Assembly: GCA_910579615.1 (NCBI GenBank)
Contig: CAJTUA010000013.1
Location: 1 to 64,000, forward strand
DNA: 64,000 nucleotides
Direction of reading: 5' to 3'
Source: an uncultured Lachnospiraceae bacterium
Lineage (GTDB): Bacteria; Bacillota; Clostridia; Lachnospirales; Lachnospiraceae
This document shows, piece by piece, positions 51,169 to 60,779 of this stretch. The notes under the pieces were generated by a model. It made no database searches. It was not told the DNA's origin and saw only the letters and a list, made by a program, of their open reading frames with translations. The first letter of the stretch is position 1, and each line of letters begins with the position of its first letter. The translations under genes were made by a program, and so were the position numbers.

Positions 51169-52737
51169 TTAAAACAGTGTGTACTTTGTCACATCCATCA
51201 CAACCTCGCCGTCCGCAAAAAAAGAAATTCCCTTTGCGGCACCATCCGTCATCACAGTGGCGGTCATTACCTGCTCACCGTCATTGATAAATACTTCCAC
51301 ACTGAACCGGTCAAGGATAATCCGCAGCTTCAATTCCCCATCCTTCTCGCGAACCAGGCTGCGCCGTTGATGGATATACGCCCGGCGGGAGCCGGAAAAC
51401 TTGCGGTCAAGCTTCAATATGGATTCATACGGCCGATAGCTTAATGCTGTCCGGTAGCGCTCATCCTGCGCAAAACGCACGGCAAACTTTTTGTAGGCCT
51501 CAGCGCCCTCCTTCCTGCGGATGGTAAGTTCCATATCCACAATCCTTCCCTCAACGCCATCAAGCGAAAGCTCCCCCTCAAAGCCAACCTTTTGGTACTC
51601 CACTTTATTGCTGCGGTAAAGCAAAAGCTCCCGAACCGGTCTCTGGTACAGCCTTCCGTCTTGTATGGAAAGCTCCCTCGGCAAAGTCATCTGGCCAAAC
51701 CATTTCCTCTCTTTCGCCCCGTTCTGGTCACAGGTATCCCAATTCTGCATCCATGCAATCATAATCCTGCGCCCATCTGGCGTCAGTGTCGTCTGCGTCG
51801 CATAAAAATCAATGCCGTAATCAACCGTCTGGTTCTTTTCAAACGAAAATTTTTTTGCCGTTTTGTCATAATCGCCAATCAGACACAGCGTACCATTCCC
51901 GTTGTGGTACTCAAACCCCTCTGGCAACATATCCTGTGGGCTGCACAGCAGCACATACTTTCCATCAAGCAGGAAAAAATCCGGGCATTCCCACATTTTC
52001 CCAAAGCGTCCGTCATTCTCCACCAGAACACTTTCAAAGTTCCATGAAAATCCATCCGGGCTGCCAAACAACAGAATTGCGCCAAGCCCGTCAAGGTCAG
52101 ACGCCTCCCCCTCCTGCGTGTGCCCTATCCCACATGCGCCGTTATCCTTGCACATGGTATCCTCCCCACATGCACGGTTTTTCCTCCGCGCACCGACAAC
52201 ACAATGGTAGCGTCCATCCTCCCCCTTCCAGATTTTCGGGTCCCGGAAATCATTCCGGCTTAAACCCTCTGGCAGAACTGACGCGTCAAGTACCGGATTT
52301 TTTTCATACTTCTTATAATCCAGCCCATCCCCCACGGCAATGCACTGTGTCTGCAGCTCCTCGCCGTGGTCGCCGCCTTCTTTGTGGACACCAGTATACA
52401 TCAGAAGCTGTCTTCCATCGTCAAGCTCCAGCGCACTCCCGGAAAAACACCCCGCATCGTCATAAGCCTCATCCGGCGCCATCGCCGCCGGAAGGTACTC
52501 CCAATGCAGCAAATCCCTGCTCACTGCATGCCCCCAATGCATCGAATCCCATACCGTATCATAAGGATTGCTCTGGTAAAACAAATGGTACATCCCTTTG
52601 TAATAAGAAAAACCGTTCGGGTCGTTTGTCCAACCCACACAGGGCGAAAAATGGAATTTCGGACGGGATTCCTCCCCGATTTTCCCTTCCATCTCCTTTT
52701 CGTAAGCCCTCGCAAACAATAATTTCTGGTTAATCAC
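51169..52737 (-). CDS. GH32 beta-fructosidase (cytoplasmic)
   Basis: The protein has 522 residues without a signal peptide. The nucleophile is D39 in WTNDPNG, the transition-state Asp D166 in FRDPK, and the acid/base E250 in ECPDFF. A C-terminal beta-sandwich follows. About 30 extra residues (GEDTMCKDNGACGIGHTQEG region) are inserted between the second and third blades. It should cleave sucrose or short fructans after import. It starts at GTG, whose GTGA overlaps the stop of the upstream GH32 lipoprotein, so the two are translationally coupled. Confidence 0.95.
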   Translation of the reverse strand: MINQKLLFARAYEKEMEGKIGEESRPKFHFSPCVGWTNDPNGFSYYKGMYHLFYQSNPYDTVWDSMHWGHAVSRDLLHWEYLPAAMAPDEAYDDAGCFSGSALELDDGRQLLMYTGVHKEGGDHGEELQTQCIAVGDGLDYKKYEKNPVLDASVLPEGLSRNDFRDPKIWKGEDGRYHCVVGARRKNRACGEDTMCKDNGACGIGHTQEGEASDLDGLGAILLFGSPDGFSWNFESVLVENDGRFGKMWECPDFFLLDGKYVLLCSPQDMLPEGFEYHNGNGTLCLIGDYDKTAKKFSFEKNQTVDYGIDFYATQTTLTPDGRRIMIAWMQNWDTCDQNGAKERKWFGQMTLPRELSIQDGRLYQRPVRELLLYRSNKVEYQKVGFEGELSLDGVEGRIVDMELTIRRKEGAEAYKKFAVRFAQDERYRTALSYRPYESILKLDRKFSGSRRAYIHQRRSLVREKDGELKLRIILDRFSVEVFINDGEQVMTATVMTDGAAKGISFFADGEVVMDVTKYTLF

Positions 52738-54491
52738 CGTTCTCCCCCTTTCACACTGTACTGCCGCAGCGACGAAAACAGCACTGCATTGTTCTCCGCA
52801 AACAGCCGAACCGGCTTTCCACTTACTCCGTAAAGCCTTACGGTCAGCGCCGCCATCCCATCAATATAAAAAATACCGACCGAACCTTCCTGAATATAGG
52901 TGAAGGAATATTCTTTCCCTTCCTCAAGCGCAACCTCCATCTGTGCAATCAGTGTACTTCCCTCATGAAAGGAATGCTGCAGCTCATTCTCCGCCGGGCA
53001 AATAGAAATCAGCTTATACTTGTCATCCCTGCCATTATAATCAAAGCAGAGGCCGAAGGAACCCTCCCCCGAATAGCGGAACTCCCCCGTAATCAGAAAG
53101 CTTTCATAACAGGTAAACACCTCTTGATAGCAGTAGGGCGCACCCGCTTCAAGAAAAACATGCGTGCTGTCCGTCAGCAGCTCCCTCCGCACCAAAAACT
53201 GCTCTTTTACCGCATCAGCCGGAGCCAGATATAAATCACCATTTTCCTTCTGGCACACCTTCTGCACCACCAGGTTTCCCGCCCAGCCGGAAACATCCTG
53301 CGTAGAAGACACAGATTCCGAGCGTCTCGCCCAGCCGACCATATAGACATCCTCCCCGTCCTCCACATGCTTCGCCGCATAAAAAAGCTTACCCTCCAGG
53401 CGCTTTGCCCCGGAATAAGGACCATACCTCTCATCTGCGGACGCATACCAGAGTGTATCATCCTGCGCCGAATAGGTCAGATACCATCGATTCCCCATCC
53501 GGAAAGTATCACTGCACTCCAGATTCCAGAACTCACCCACCGGATTGCTGAAAATAATCCCGTCATAGGAAATATCCTGCAAATCGGCGCTCACCGTATA
53601 TTTCAAAATCCTCGCCACATTGTCCTTGGATGCCGTCACGGTCAGGGTAATCTCCCCCGCGTCCGGGTCATAATAAGCCTGTGGATCCCGAAAATCATTC
53701 TTCTGGTTCAGCTCAGCGGGTGGCGTAATTTCCCAACCCGCAATTTTTTCAAAAGAAGTCAGGTTATCGCTTCTTGCAACCATGATTTTCTCTTTGAATT
53801 CCTCCGCCGAAGAACCACTGTGCCCAGTGTAAAAGAAATAATATTCCCCGTCCACCTTCACGACCGAACCGGTGCCAATCCACCCGTCCTGCCCGCCGCC
53901 ACGCGACGCTTCAAGCACCGGCTCATCCTGCTCGGAATACGCCACAAAATCCGTCGTCGTTGCCAGATAAATGGAATGGTTGTAAGAATCGCCGCCGTCC
54001 TTTAAATAGTAAATATAATACACGCCATCCTCATAATATGGCATGGTATCGCCGACATACGGTTGGGCGGTTCCATCCATGCCCGGGAGGAAAAACATGC
54101 GGTACTCATACGCCGCCTCCTGGCTTCCGGGGGTGCGCAGCTTCGAAAAATCCCTGTCATTTTCCGGATAGCTGATTTCATCCTCCGTATCCACATCCCA
54201 GCCTGCATAAAGCGTCACTGCGCCGTTTACTTTATCCTTGCCAAAATCCCATTCCTTCGTCAGCCCAGCATCCTTGTACCACCCAAGAAAAACATAGCCA
54301 TCCCGCACGGGTGTTTCCGGCTCTACTGCCTTTTTTCCGGAATTTACCGTCTGACTCGCATAGATTCCCGCCGCCTCATAATTCCCGTTAAAAGAAACCT
54401 CACACGGCTCCCCGCCCTGCCCGCAGCCGCTCAGGAAACAAGCCACGGACAAAAACAGGGTCAGAAAACAAAAATATTTTTTATATTTCAT
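52734..54491 (-). CDS. GH32-type surface lipoprotein with InlB B-like repeat
   Basis: The protein has 585 residues from ATG 54491, after GGTGGAG. The lipoprotein Cys is C23 (FLSGC). Residues about 28-100 form a Listeria-Bacteroides type repeat (PVRDGYVFLGWYKDAGLTKE). The five-bladed GH32 domain follows, with VGDTMPYYEDG at the first blade, KNDFRDPQ and NLECSDTF. A lectin-like sandwich ends it. It likely degrades fructan (levan or inulin type) outside the cell. Confidence 0.85.
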   Translation of the reverse strand: MKYKKYFCFLTLFLSVACFLSGCGQGGEPCEVSFNGNYEAAGIYASQTVNSGKKAVEPETPVRDGYVFLGWYKDAGLTKEWDFGKDKVNGAVTLYAGWDVDTEDEISYPENDRDFSKLRTPGSQEAAYEYRMFFLPGMDGTAQPYVGDTMPYYEDGVYYIYYLKDGGDSYNHSIYLATTTDFVAYSEQDEPVLEASRGGGQDGWIGTGSVVKVDGEYYFFYTGHSGSSAEEFKEKIMVARSDNLTSFEKIAGWEITPPAELNQKNDFRDPQAYYDPDAGEITLTVTASKDNVARILKYTVSADLQDISYDGIIFSNPVGEFWNLECSDTFRMGNRWYLTYSAQDDTLWYASADERYGPYSGAKRLEGKLFYAAKHVEDGEDVYMVGWARRSESVSSTQDVSGWAGNLVVQKVCQKENGDLYLAPADAVKEQFLVRRELLTDSTHVFLEAGAPYCYQEVFTCYESFLITGEFRYSGEGSFGLCFDYNGRDDKYKLISICPAENELQHSFHEGSTLIAQMEVALEEGKEYSFTYIQEGSVGIFYIDGMAALTVRLYGVSGKPVRLFAENNAVLFSSLRQYSVKGGER

Positions 54492-54538
54492 ATCATCTCC
54501 ACCGAAGTCCATTGATTTTTGCAAAAGTTCTTCCTCTT

Positions 54539-56368
54539 CTAATACACGCTCCTGCGGTAAATCGTCACATCCAAAATCTCAATTGTCACATCCGGAAGTT
54601 TCGCTGTGTCCTCCGAGCCAAACTGGAACAGCATCTCGAAATCCATATCCATAATGAATGTATCTGTTGTTGTAAAGCGGAAAGTCTGTTCCTGCGTTGT
54701 CAGCTCCATCCGCTCGGAAAGCCGCGGATCCCATCCGCCAAGCGGATTCAGGAAGAACCCACACGCCACCGGCTTATCCGCCTTCGCCGTAATTTCCACT
54801 GTATAATAACTGTCGGATTCCAGTGTCAGCGGATTTTTGGTATAGCCGCAAACCAGCTTGTTAAGCCAGTCGGTTGTGCCGCCCTGGTCAATGCGGTAAA
54901 ACAGGCCGCCGCCCTGCGTCCAGATGGTTCCAACGCCCCGCTCGTTATCCTCGTCCGTCCCGTTAAAGGTGCTCCACGGATAATCCGGATTCGTCTCGTT
55001 GACGCTGCCACTGCCGTAGGCCATAAACGTATCCATCGTTTTGACTGTTTCCAGGTCGCCCTCGACTTTACCAAATACCACATCATCAATGACAATGCTG
55101 TTTGCACTCACCCCGTCCGAAGGATTACCAATCTGTAAGCGGATGACCGGGTCTGCTACGGCCTGCTCCGCCGTGAAGATGCCATTGATTTCTGTTTCCT
55201 CCCCCGCATTCACCGAAAAGCCATTAAAATGTACCCGGTTTCCATCGGCGAGGGAGGCGCTCTCCACAAGGCACTCGCCAGACTGTGCATTTGCCGCATT
55301 CACCTTAAAGCTGTAATAATATTTCTGTCCTGCCTCAACTGAGACACCAAAAAGCCCGATATCTGCCTTGATGCTCCATACGCCGCCCTCGGAGGGATAG
55401 GAATCAATCCTTGCTTTTGCCACGCCGTCCTCAAACACGGCATCCGCCGCCGCGCCGTCGCCCGCAGAAACCGTAAGACCTTCCCCCTGCGTAAAATCAT
55501 TCGTGAAAACCAGATTTTTCGTCTCCGCACCGGAAATCTCATAAATTTCAATTTTATCAATGGTCACGGTAAAATCCTCCGGTGTCGTATCGGACGGATT
55601 CTCGGGATTTGGTGTAATTTTTCCGAGGTTTAACATAATCTCGGCGCTATCCCCGTCGTTTGCAGAAAAATTCAGTTCAAGCGGGGTAATTTCCTGACCG
55701 ATGGCCAGGTTGAACGCACCGTTAAAAGTCGCCCATTCTTCCGCATTTTCATCCCGCGCAATCAAATGTGCATAAGTATTCTTCGTTGACTTCACCCAGA
55801 TTTTTACCTTGTAATCCGCCGCCTTTAACGCCACGCCGGATTTAACCAGCTGGATATCACCGTCACCGCCTCCCGGCGATGTGATATCAAACACATATGC
55901 CCCCTGCTTCAGCTGCCCGCTTGCGGACACACCCTCTGCCACATTTGCTTTCCATCCCCTGTCCTCAATGGTATGTTCGGTGTTAAAATCAAATTTGCGG
56001 TAAACCACGTCCTCCCCCGTCTGCTTTGTCACCGTGAGTGTCGCATACGCTTGTGTTTGCGCACCGTCCGCATCGGTAACGGAATAGGTCAGCTCATAAT
56101 CACCCGCCGTTTCCGGCACGGTCTTCCCATTTTTAAAGGTAAGGCTTGGCGTTGCGTCAATCACGATTTTGCCCGTGATATCCCCGTCCTCCGCATCCGA
56201 GGCAGCCACACCCTTTAGCGCGTCAAATTCGGAGCCTGCCTGCACTACCTGATCACCCACCCCGGTAATTTCCGGTGCGGTGTTCTCCTTGTCGGAGGAA
56301 CATGCCGCAGCAGAAAAAATCATTGCAAAAGATAAGAGCATTGCAGAAATTCTTCTTGTCCTTTTCAT
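54539..56368 (-). CDS. Surface lipoprotein with Ig-like domain and carbohydrate-binding modules
   Basis: Of 609 residues, the lipoprotein Cys is C23 (SAAACSSD). An Ig-like domain spans about 30-115 (GVAASDAEDGDITGKIVI). Three beta-sandwich modules of the CBM4/9-like type follow (about 120-275, 285-430 and 440-605); no catalytic motif was seen. It probably captures fructan chains for the GH32 lipoprotein encoded next. Two palindromic elements fill the gap to the upstream solute-binding gene. Confidence 0.8.
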   Translation of the reverse strand: MKRTRRISAMLLSFAMIFSAAACSSDKENTAPEITGVGDQVVQAGSEFDALKGVAASDAEDGDITGKIVIDATPSLTFKNGKTVPETAGDYELTYSVTDADGAQTQAYATLTVTKQTGEDVVYRKFDFNTEHTIEDRGWKANVAEGVSASGQLKQGAYVFDITSPGGGDGDIQLVKSGVALKAADYKVKIWVKSTKNTYAHLIARDENAEEWATFNGAFNLAIGQEITPLELNFSANDGDSAEIMLNLGKITPNPENPSDTTPEDFTVTIDKIEIYEISGAETKNLVFTNDFTQGEGLTVSAGDGAAADAVFEDGVAKARIDSYPSEGGVWSIKADIGLFGVSVEAGQKYYYSFKVNAANAQSGECLVESASLADGNRVHFNGFSVNAGEETEINGIFTAEQAVADPVIRLQIGNPSDGVSANSIVIDDVVFGKVEGDLETVKTMDTFMAYGSGSVNETNPDYPWSTFNGTDEDNERGVGTIWTQGGGLFYRIDQGGTTDWLNKLVCGYTKNPLTLESDSYYTVEITAKADKPVACGFFLNPLGGWDPRLSERMELTTQEQTFRFTTTDTFIMDMDFEMLFQFGSEDTAKLPDVTIEILDVTIYRRSVY

Positions 56369-56383
56369 AAAATAAATCCTCCT

Positions 56384-56600
56384 ATTTAAAGTTCCGCCTC
56401 TGCCCTCCCTGACCCATACACGGCAGTGAATTTTTTTTCCGTTTCACTCCAAAAAAAATTCCACTGGGGTCTGTCCGGGCAGAGGCTGTTTTTAAAGTTC
56501 CGCCTCTGCCCTCCCTGACCCATACACGGCAGTGAAATTTTTTTTCCGTTTCACTCCAAAAAAATTCCACTGGGGTCTGTCCGGGCAGAGGCTGTTTTTC
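56384..56600 (-). repeat. Palindromic element array, two units (before the carbohydrate-binding lipoprotein)
   Basis: The period is 106 bp. Arms GCCTCTGCCC/GGGCAGAGGC are perfect, the middle stem is CAGACCC/GGGTC and the inner stem CAGTGGAATTTTTT/AAAAAATTTCACTG. The loop GGAGTGAAACGGAA is diverged. The array starts in the stop codon of the solute-binding gene and ends at AGGAGG. Confidence 0.92.
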
Positions 56601-58275
56601 AATTGCTTAACCTGTCATACGCCGCCTGATAGACCTGCTGCACCGCCGGGAGGTTCACCTTGCCGTTGAGGTCATTTTGAAACGCTTCCCACTCAGAATC
56701 CGACACGCCGCCCTTTGTCAGCCACTTAATCAGGTTCGTGCGGATATAATCGTTGAGGTTCGTCTCATAATTGCTTAAGGTATTCAGCTCCTCCAAAGAG
56801 AACTGCAAATTCACACAAGGCTTTACCCCGTCCGGGACAAACGGCGTGGCATGGGCACTTAAGCGCTCCACGCGAAGCTTTGCCCGCGCCTCCATGTTAA
56901 CCACATTGTTCCACGCATATTCCGAAAGATAGATAATCCCAAGCGGCGCATTCTGCAGGCGCACTTCATCCGCCGTCATATCGCCGGAAAGCTCTTTTTG
57001 CACCAACATACCGTTTGCGTCCTTCTCCTCCTCATAGACGATGCCAATCGGACCATAGTTAATCTGTGCGGAAATTTCCGGGTCGTAATATCGGTCAAAA
57101 TAAGCAAGCAGCACCTCAACATTCGGGCAGTCGTTAAAAATAATCACCTCGCCCGTGCCCACCTCCGGATTGTTGGAAACGCAGATGGTCTGGTCGCCGT
57201 TTGGTCCGATGAGCGGATTGCATACAATATAATTTTCCGGGTTGGAAACGACCGTCTCGCTCTCCCACCAGTAGAACGCGCCGTAGATTTCAAGCCCCTT
57301 GCCGTTCGCGAGGAAATTGTCCTGGGACTGTTCAAAGGAAACCTTGTCAATCAGCCCCTTCGTCACCCAATCCGCAATGAAATTCGTCGCATCGCGGAAT
57401 CGGTCATCCGCCACGGTATAGGTCACTTTGCCGTTGACAGTAACCCTGTGCTCAAGATTGTCATTCAGCCCGAACATACCGTAAAGGTCGCACTGGTTCC
57501 CCTGCCAGTTGTTATAGACAAAACTCAGCGGGCGCTCGTCGTTCGCATCGCCGTTCCCGTTCATGTCGTTTTCCTTAAAATACTGTAATACCGCCTCCAT
57601 CTGGGCGGAAGTAAGTGTAAGCCCGTCTTTTATATCCGACTCCGAAATGCCGCTTACCGCGCCTGCCTCAACTGCCTTTTTTGCCCATGCCTGATTCAAA
57701 AACAGCAGGTTCGGATTCTGCAAAAGCCCCATTTCCTCGATGCGCGGGAGGGAATAAATTTTGCCATCCTCCACATTTTCCAGCTGATTTTTGATGTCCG
57801 GCCGCTCCTCAAGAATCTTTGCGAAATTCGGCATGTATTCCAGATAATCACTGATTGGAAGCAGAACCTTCCTCTTTGCGTATTTAATAATTTCGCCTGC
57901 TCCCATGCCCGCATGGTAGATAGCGTCCGGGCGGTTATCCGCATTTCCTAAAATCAGGTTTTTCTGCTGGGAATAAACGGATTCGGACACGTTTTCCCAT
58001 GTCACATTGACATTCGTGCTCTCAAATAAATCCTGCATGATTTTCATATCATTGTAATCCAGCGCGGAAGCGTTTTTCGAGGAATAAATGTGAAAGGAAA
58101 TTTCCTGCGCCCCCTTCTCATTTAAAATCGGCGCCAACGTATCCGTCCACTGGAAGCCGTACTCGGAAACTAACGCATCCACACCCGCGCTCTCCTTTTT
58201 CCCACTTTCCTTTCCGCATGCCGCAAGCGGGAGAATCAGCGCTGCCATTGCTAAAACAGAGATAAATTTTTTCAT
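56599..58275 (-). CDS. Extracellular solute-binding lipoprotein of the fructan-locus ABC transporter
   Basis: The protein has 558 residues from ATG 58275, after GGAGG; the longer frame overlaps the permease gene. The lipoprotein Cys lies in LPLAACGKES. The LplA-type fold includes PDAIYHAGMGAGEIIKYAKR and NRPDAIY. It delivers oligosaccharides to the two permeases encoded just upstream. Its stop codon runs into the palindromic element array. Confidence 0.93.
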   Translation of the reverse strand: MKKFISVLAMAALILPLAACGKESGKKESAGVDALVSEYGFQWTDTLAPILNEKGAQEISFHIYSSKNASALDYNDMKIMQDLFESTNVNVTWENVSESVYSQQKNLILGNADNRPDAIYHAGMGAGEIIKYAKRKVLLPISDYLEYMPNFAKILEERPDIKNQLENVEDGKIYSLPRIEEMGLLQNPNLLFLNQAWAKKAVEAGAVSGISESDIKDGLTLTSAQMEAVLQYFKENDMNGNGDANDERPLSFVYNNWQGNQCDLYGMFGLNDNLEHRVTVNGKVTYTVADDRFRDATNFIADWVTKGLIDKVSFEQSQDNFLANGKGLEIYGAFYWWESETVVSNPENYIVCNPLIGPNGDQTICVSNNPEVGTGEVIIFNDCPNVEVLLAYFDRYYDPEISAQINYGPIGIVYEEEKDANGMLVQKELSGDMTADEVRLQNAPLGIIYLSEYAWNNVVNMEARAKLRVERLSAHATPFVPDGVKPCVNLQFSLEELNTLSNYETNLNDYIRTNLIKWLTKGGVSDSEWEAFQNDLNGKVNLPAVQQVYQAAYDRLSN

Positions 58276-58298
58276 ACCTGTATACCTCCAAATTTTAT

Positions 58299-59342
58299 TT
58301 ACTCTTTTAATGACCCAATCATAACACCCTGTGCAAAATATTTTTGCACAAACGGGAACAGCATCAGCACCGGAAGGCTCGATACAATGACCGAGGCATA
58401 TTTTAACTGGTTCGCCAGACGGTACTGCTCTAAGATTGTCTCGCCACTGCCGCCGACCGTGCTCTCCGAAGCCACCAGAATTTCCTTTAAAACCAACTGC
58501 AGCGGATATTTGTTTTCGTCCTGCAAAAAAATCATCGCGTTGAAATACCCATTCCACTGCCCTACCGCATAGTACAGCGCCATAACCGCCATTATCGCCT
58601 TCGCGAGCGGTAGCACAATCATGCCGAAGGTGTAAAAATGCCCCGCGCCGTCAATCTTCGCCGCCTCAATCAGTCCGTCCGGAATGCTCGATTCAAAAAA
58701 GGTCTTTGTCATAAACAGATTCCAGACTGAAAGGATGGACGGAAGGATGATTGCCCAGATGGTATTGACCAGGTGCAGGCTGCTCATGACATTGTAAAAC
58801 GGAATCAGCCCGCCCCCGAAAAACATCGGGATAATGAAATACACCATCCAAAGCTTTTTCCCCGGCAATGTCTTTCTGCTCAACGCCCAGCCCGCCGGGA
58901 TGGTAACAATTAAGGAAAGCAGGACTGTAATCACCGTGTAGATAATGGTGTTCAGATACCCTCTCCACACATCCGTGCGCTCCATGATTTTTTCAAAACC
59001 CGTGAAGGTAAGCTGCGCGGGTGCCAGCACCACCTTTCCCGCCAGAACGGCATCCGGGTCGGAAATGGATGCGATTATGATAAAATACAGCGGGTAGAGC
59101 ACAATCAGGGCGAGCAGCCCAAGGATAATGCCGTTAATCATGTAAAATACCCGGTCCCCTACCCTGCTCTTTTTCAGGCCTTTGCCGCCCTGCGGTTTTC
59201 TGCCGGCTTTTCCTTTTGTTGGTACTGGCACACCGGCCTTTTCGACCTTATTTCCCGCAAGTACCGGCGCACTGCCTTTTTCTGTATTTTTTGCGGCTGC
59301 TGCCAGCGCATTCTTTTGTATTGTCTGACTACCTGATACCAT
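58299..59342 (-). CDS. Carbohydrate ABC transporter permease, LplC type (fructan locus)
   Basis: Of 347 residues, a basic low-complexity N-terminus of about 65 residues (KGKAGRKPQGGKGLKKSR) is unusual. Six helices follow with the EAA loop IPDGLIEAAKIDGAGHFYTF and the end KYFAQGVMIGSLKE. AAGGAGGTG precedes the ATG. It lies between the LplB gene and the solute-binding gene. Confidence 0.93.
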   Translation of the reverse strand: MVSGSQTIQKNALAAAAKNTEKGSAPVLAGNKVEKAGVPVPTKGKAGRKPQGGKGLKKSRVGDRVFYMINGIILGLLALIVLYPLYFIIIASISDPDAVLAGKVVLAPAQLTFTGFEKIMERTDVWRGYLNTIIYTVITVLLSLIVTIPAGWALSRKTLPGKKLWMVYFIIPMFFGGGLIPFYNVMSSLHLVNTIWAIILPSILSVWNLFMTKTFFESSIPDGLIEAAKIDGAGHFYTFGMIVLPLAKAIMAVMALYYAVGQWNGYFNAMIFLQDENKYPLQLVLKEILVASESTVGGSGETILEQYRLANQLKYASVIVSSLPVLMLFPFVQKYFAQGVMIGSLKE

Positions 59343-59354
59343 ACCGCCACCTCC

Positions 59355-60347
59355 TTACCACAAAGAATTCTGTGAAAACTTCTTCGAGGTCTTATTCGCA
59401 ATAATAAGAAGAATCACATTGATGACGGAGTTAAACAGACCAATCGCCGTCGCATATGCCTGGTCGGGAACGCCGGTCAGACCCCGCTTGTAAACGTATG
59501 TAGCAATCAGCTCACTGACTGCCAAGTTGCCGTCTGTCTGCATCAGCAGGGCTTTTTCGTAGCCCACTCCCATCAGCCCGCCGATTGACATGATTAACAT
59601 TACGCTCACCATCGGCAGGATGGCAGGGAAATCAACATAGCGGATGCGCTGGAAACGGGAAGCCCCATCCATAATCGCCGCCTCGTGCTGCTGTGGGTCC
59701 ACATTGGAGAGCGCCGCAATGTAAATCACCGCGCTCCACCCAAAATCCTGCCAGTTGCTTGAAAGAATGTAGAGCGGGCGGAATGCAGAGCTTTCCAGGA
59801 AATAGGAGTACCGCTCAAAGCCCAAATTGGCAGCCACATTGTTGACCAGACCGTAACGGCCAAAGAAAATCTGCAGCATACCAACTAAGACGACAAGGGA
59901 AATAAAATGTGGCGCGGTAAAAATGGTCTGGAGCCATTTTGCCCCCTTCCTTCCCTTTAAGGCATTCAGCATCAGGGCGACAAGAATCGGCAGCGGAAAA
60001 CCGATGATAAATCCCATAATGCACAGGAGGAAGGTGTTCTTCATCAACGGCCAGAACTGGACATCCGTAAAAAATCTTGTAAAATTTTTCACCCCCACCC
60101 AAATCGTCGAGTCCGAAAAAATTTTGTCCCCCGGCATAAAATCCTGAAATGCAATCAGTATGCCGTAAATCGGCAGATAACTGAATAAAAATACAACAAT
60201 TGCCGCCGGAAGAAGCATGACCAGGAACGGATAATTTTCTCGCAGGCGCTTTCGCCGTTCCTTTCCGCCCAGGCGGTTTTTCTGCCGTTTGACACTTCTT
60301 GCCCCAACACCATCCACAGGTGCCGCAAGCTTTGTTTTTGCCCTCAT
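59355..60347 (-). CDS. Carbohydrate ABC transporter permease, LplB type (fructan locus)
   Basis: The protein has 330 residues from ATG 60347 (MRAKTKLAAPVDGVG), with GAGGAGG upstream; a 59-codon extension lies in the leader. A basic N-terminus precedes six helices (FLVMLLPAAIVVFLFSYLPI). The EAA loop is PQQHEAAIMDGASRFQRIRY. It is the first gene of the fructan operon, divergent from the LacI regulator. Confidence 0.93.
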   Translation of the reverse strand: MRAKTKLAAPVDGVGARSVKRQKNRLGGKERRKRLRENYPFLVMLLPAAIVVFLFSYLPIYGILIAFQDFMPGDKIFSDSTIWVGVKNFTRFFTDVQFWPLMKNTFLLCIMGFIIGFPLPILVALMLNALKGRKGAKWLQTIFTAPHFISLVVLVGMLQIFFGRYGLVNNVAANLGFERYSYFLESSAFRPLYILSSNWQDFGWSAVIYIAALSNVDPQQHEAAIMDGASRFQRIRYVDFPAILPMVSVMLIMSIGGLMGVGYEKALLMQTDGNLAVSELIATYVYKRGLTGVPDQAYATAIGLFNSVINVILLIIANKTSKKFSQNSLW

Positions 60348-60569
60348 TTTCAACCTCCTCATTTTCTTATTTTGGGGGCGGTCCACGAAAATTAGTTGTA
60401 ACCCCATCCGCCCCATTTTTACGCTTCCCCTCACGCTGCTGCCGCTCTTTTGGATACCGCTAATCCGCACAATATTTTTGCCAAAAGCACAAGCTTTTGT
60501 TGCGAGCGAATTCTGCAGTCCCAAATCGCAGCAGCCTTTTGGTTGATTCCTGCGCTTCGTTCTATGCCA

Positions 60570-60598
60570 AGTTTACCCCAGGCTGTGAATAGTGTCAA
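60570..60598 (-). promoter_or_regulatory. Promoter of the fructan operon
   Basis: A perfect -35 TTGACA (60598 to 60593), a 17-bp spacer and the -10 TAAACT (60575 to 60570). A leader of about 215 bp precedes the LplB start. Confidence 0.65.
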
Positions 60599-60614
60599 TT
60601 TTTTGTAGATATTT

Positions 60615-60638
60615 TGCACAAAAATTGTGCATATGCAC
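60615..60638. promoter_or_regulatory. Interlocking palindromes, likely LacI-family operator
   Basis: TGCACAAAAATTGTGCA (60615-60631) and GTGCATATGCAC (60627-60638) overlap midway between the divergent promoters. Symmetric sites of this size are typical for LacI-type dimers or CcpA. Confidence 0.55.
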
Positions 60639-60678
60639 ATTTCCGATTTTTCTCTTTGTGCATTTCATCGAAAAATAA

Positions 60679-60707
60679 TTGACATACAAGATGGGGCATT
60701 GTATAAT
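60679..60707 (+). promoter_or_regulatory. Promoter of the LacI-type regulator
   Basis: TTGACA (60679-60684), a 17-bp spacer and TATAAT (60702-60707) make a full consensus sigma-A promoter. Confidence 0.85.
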
Positions 60708-60779
60708 TGTCACAAGTTTGAAAACAGGAAACGTCCAGAAAGGCATTTCCTTCAAAAAGCTGCAAAGGGAGACTGCGCC

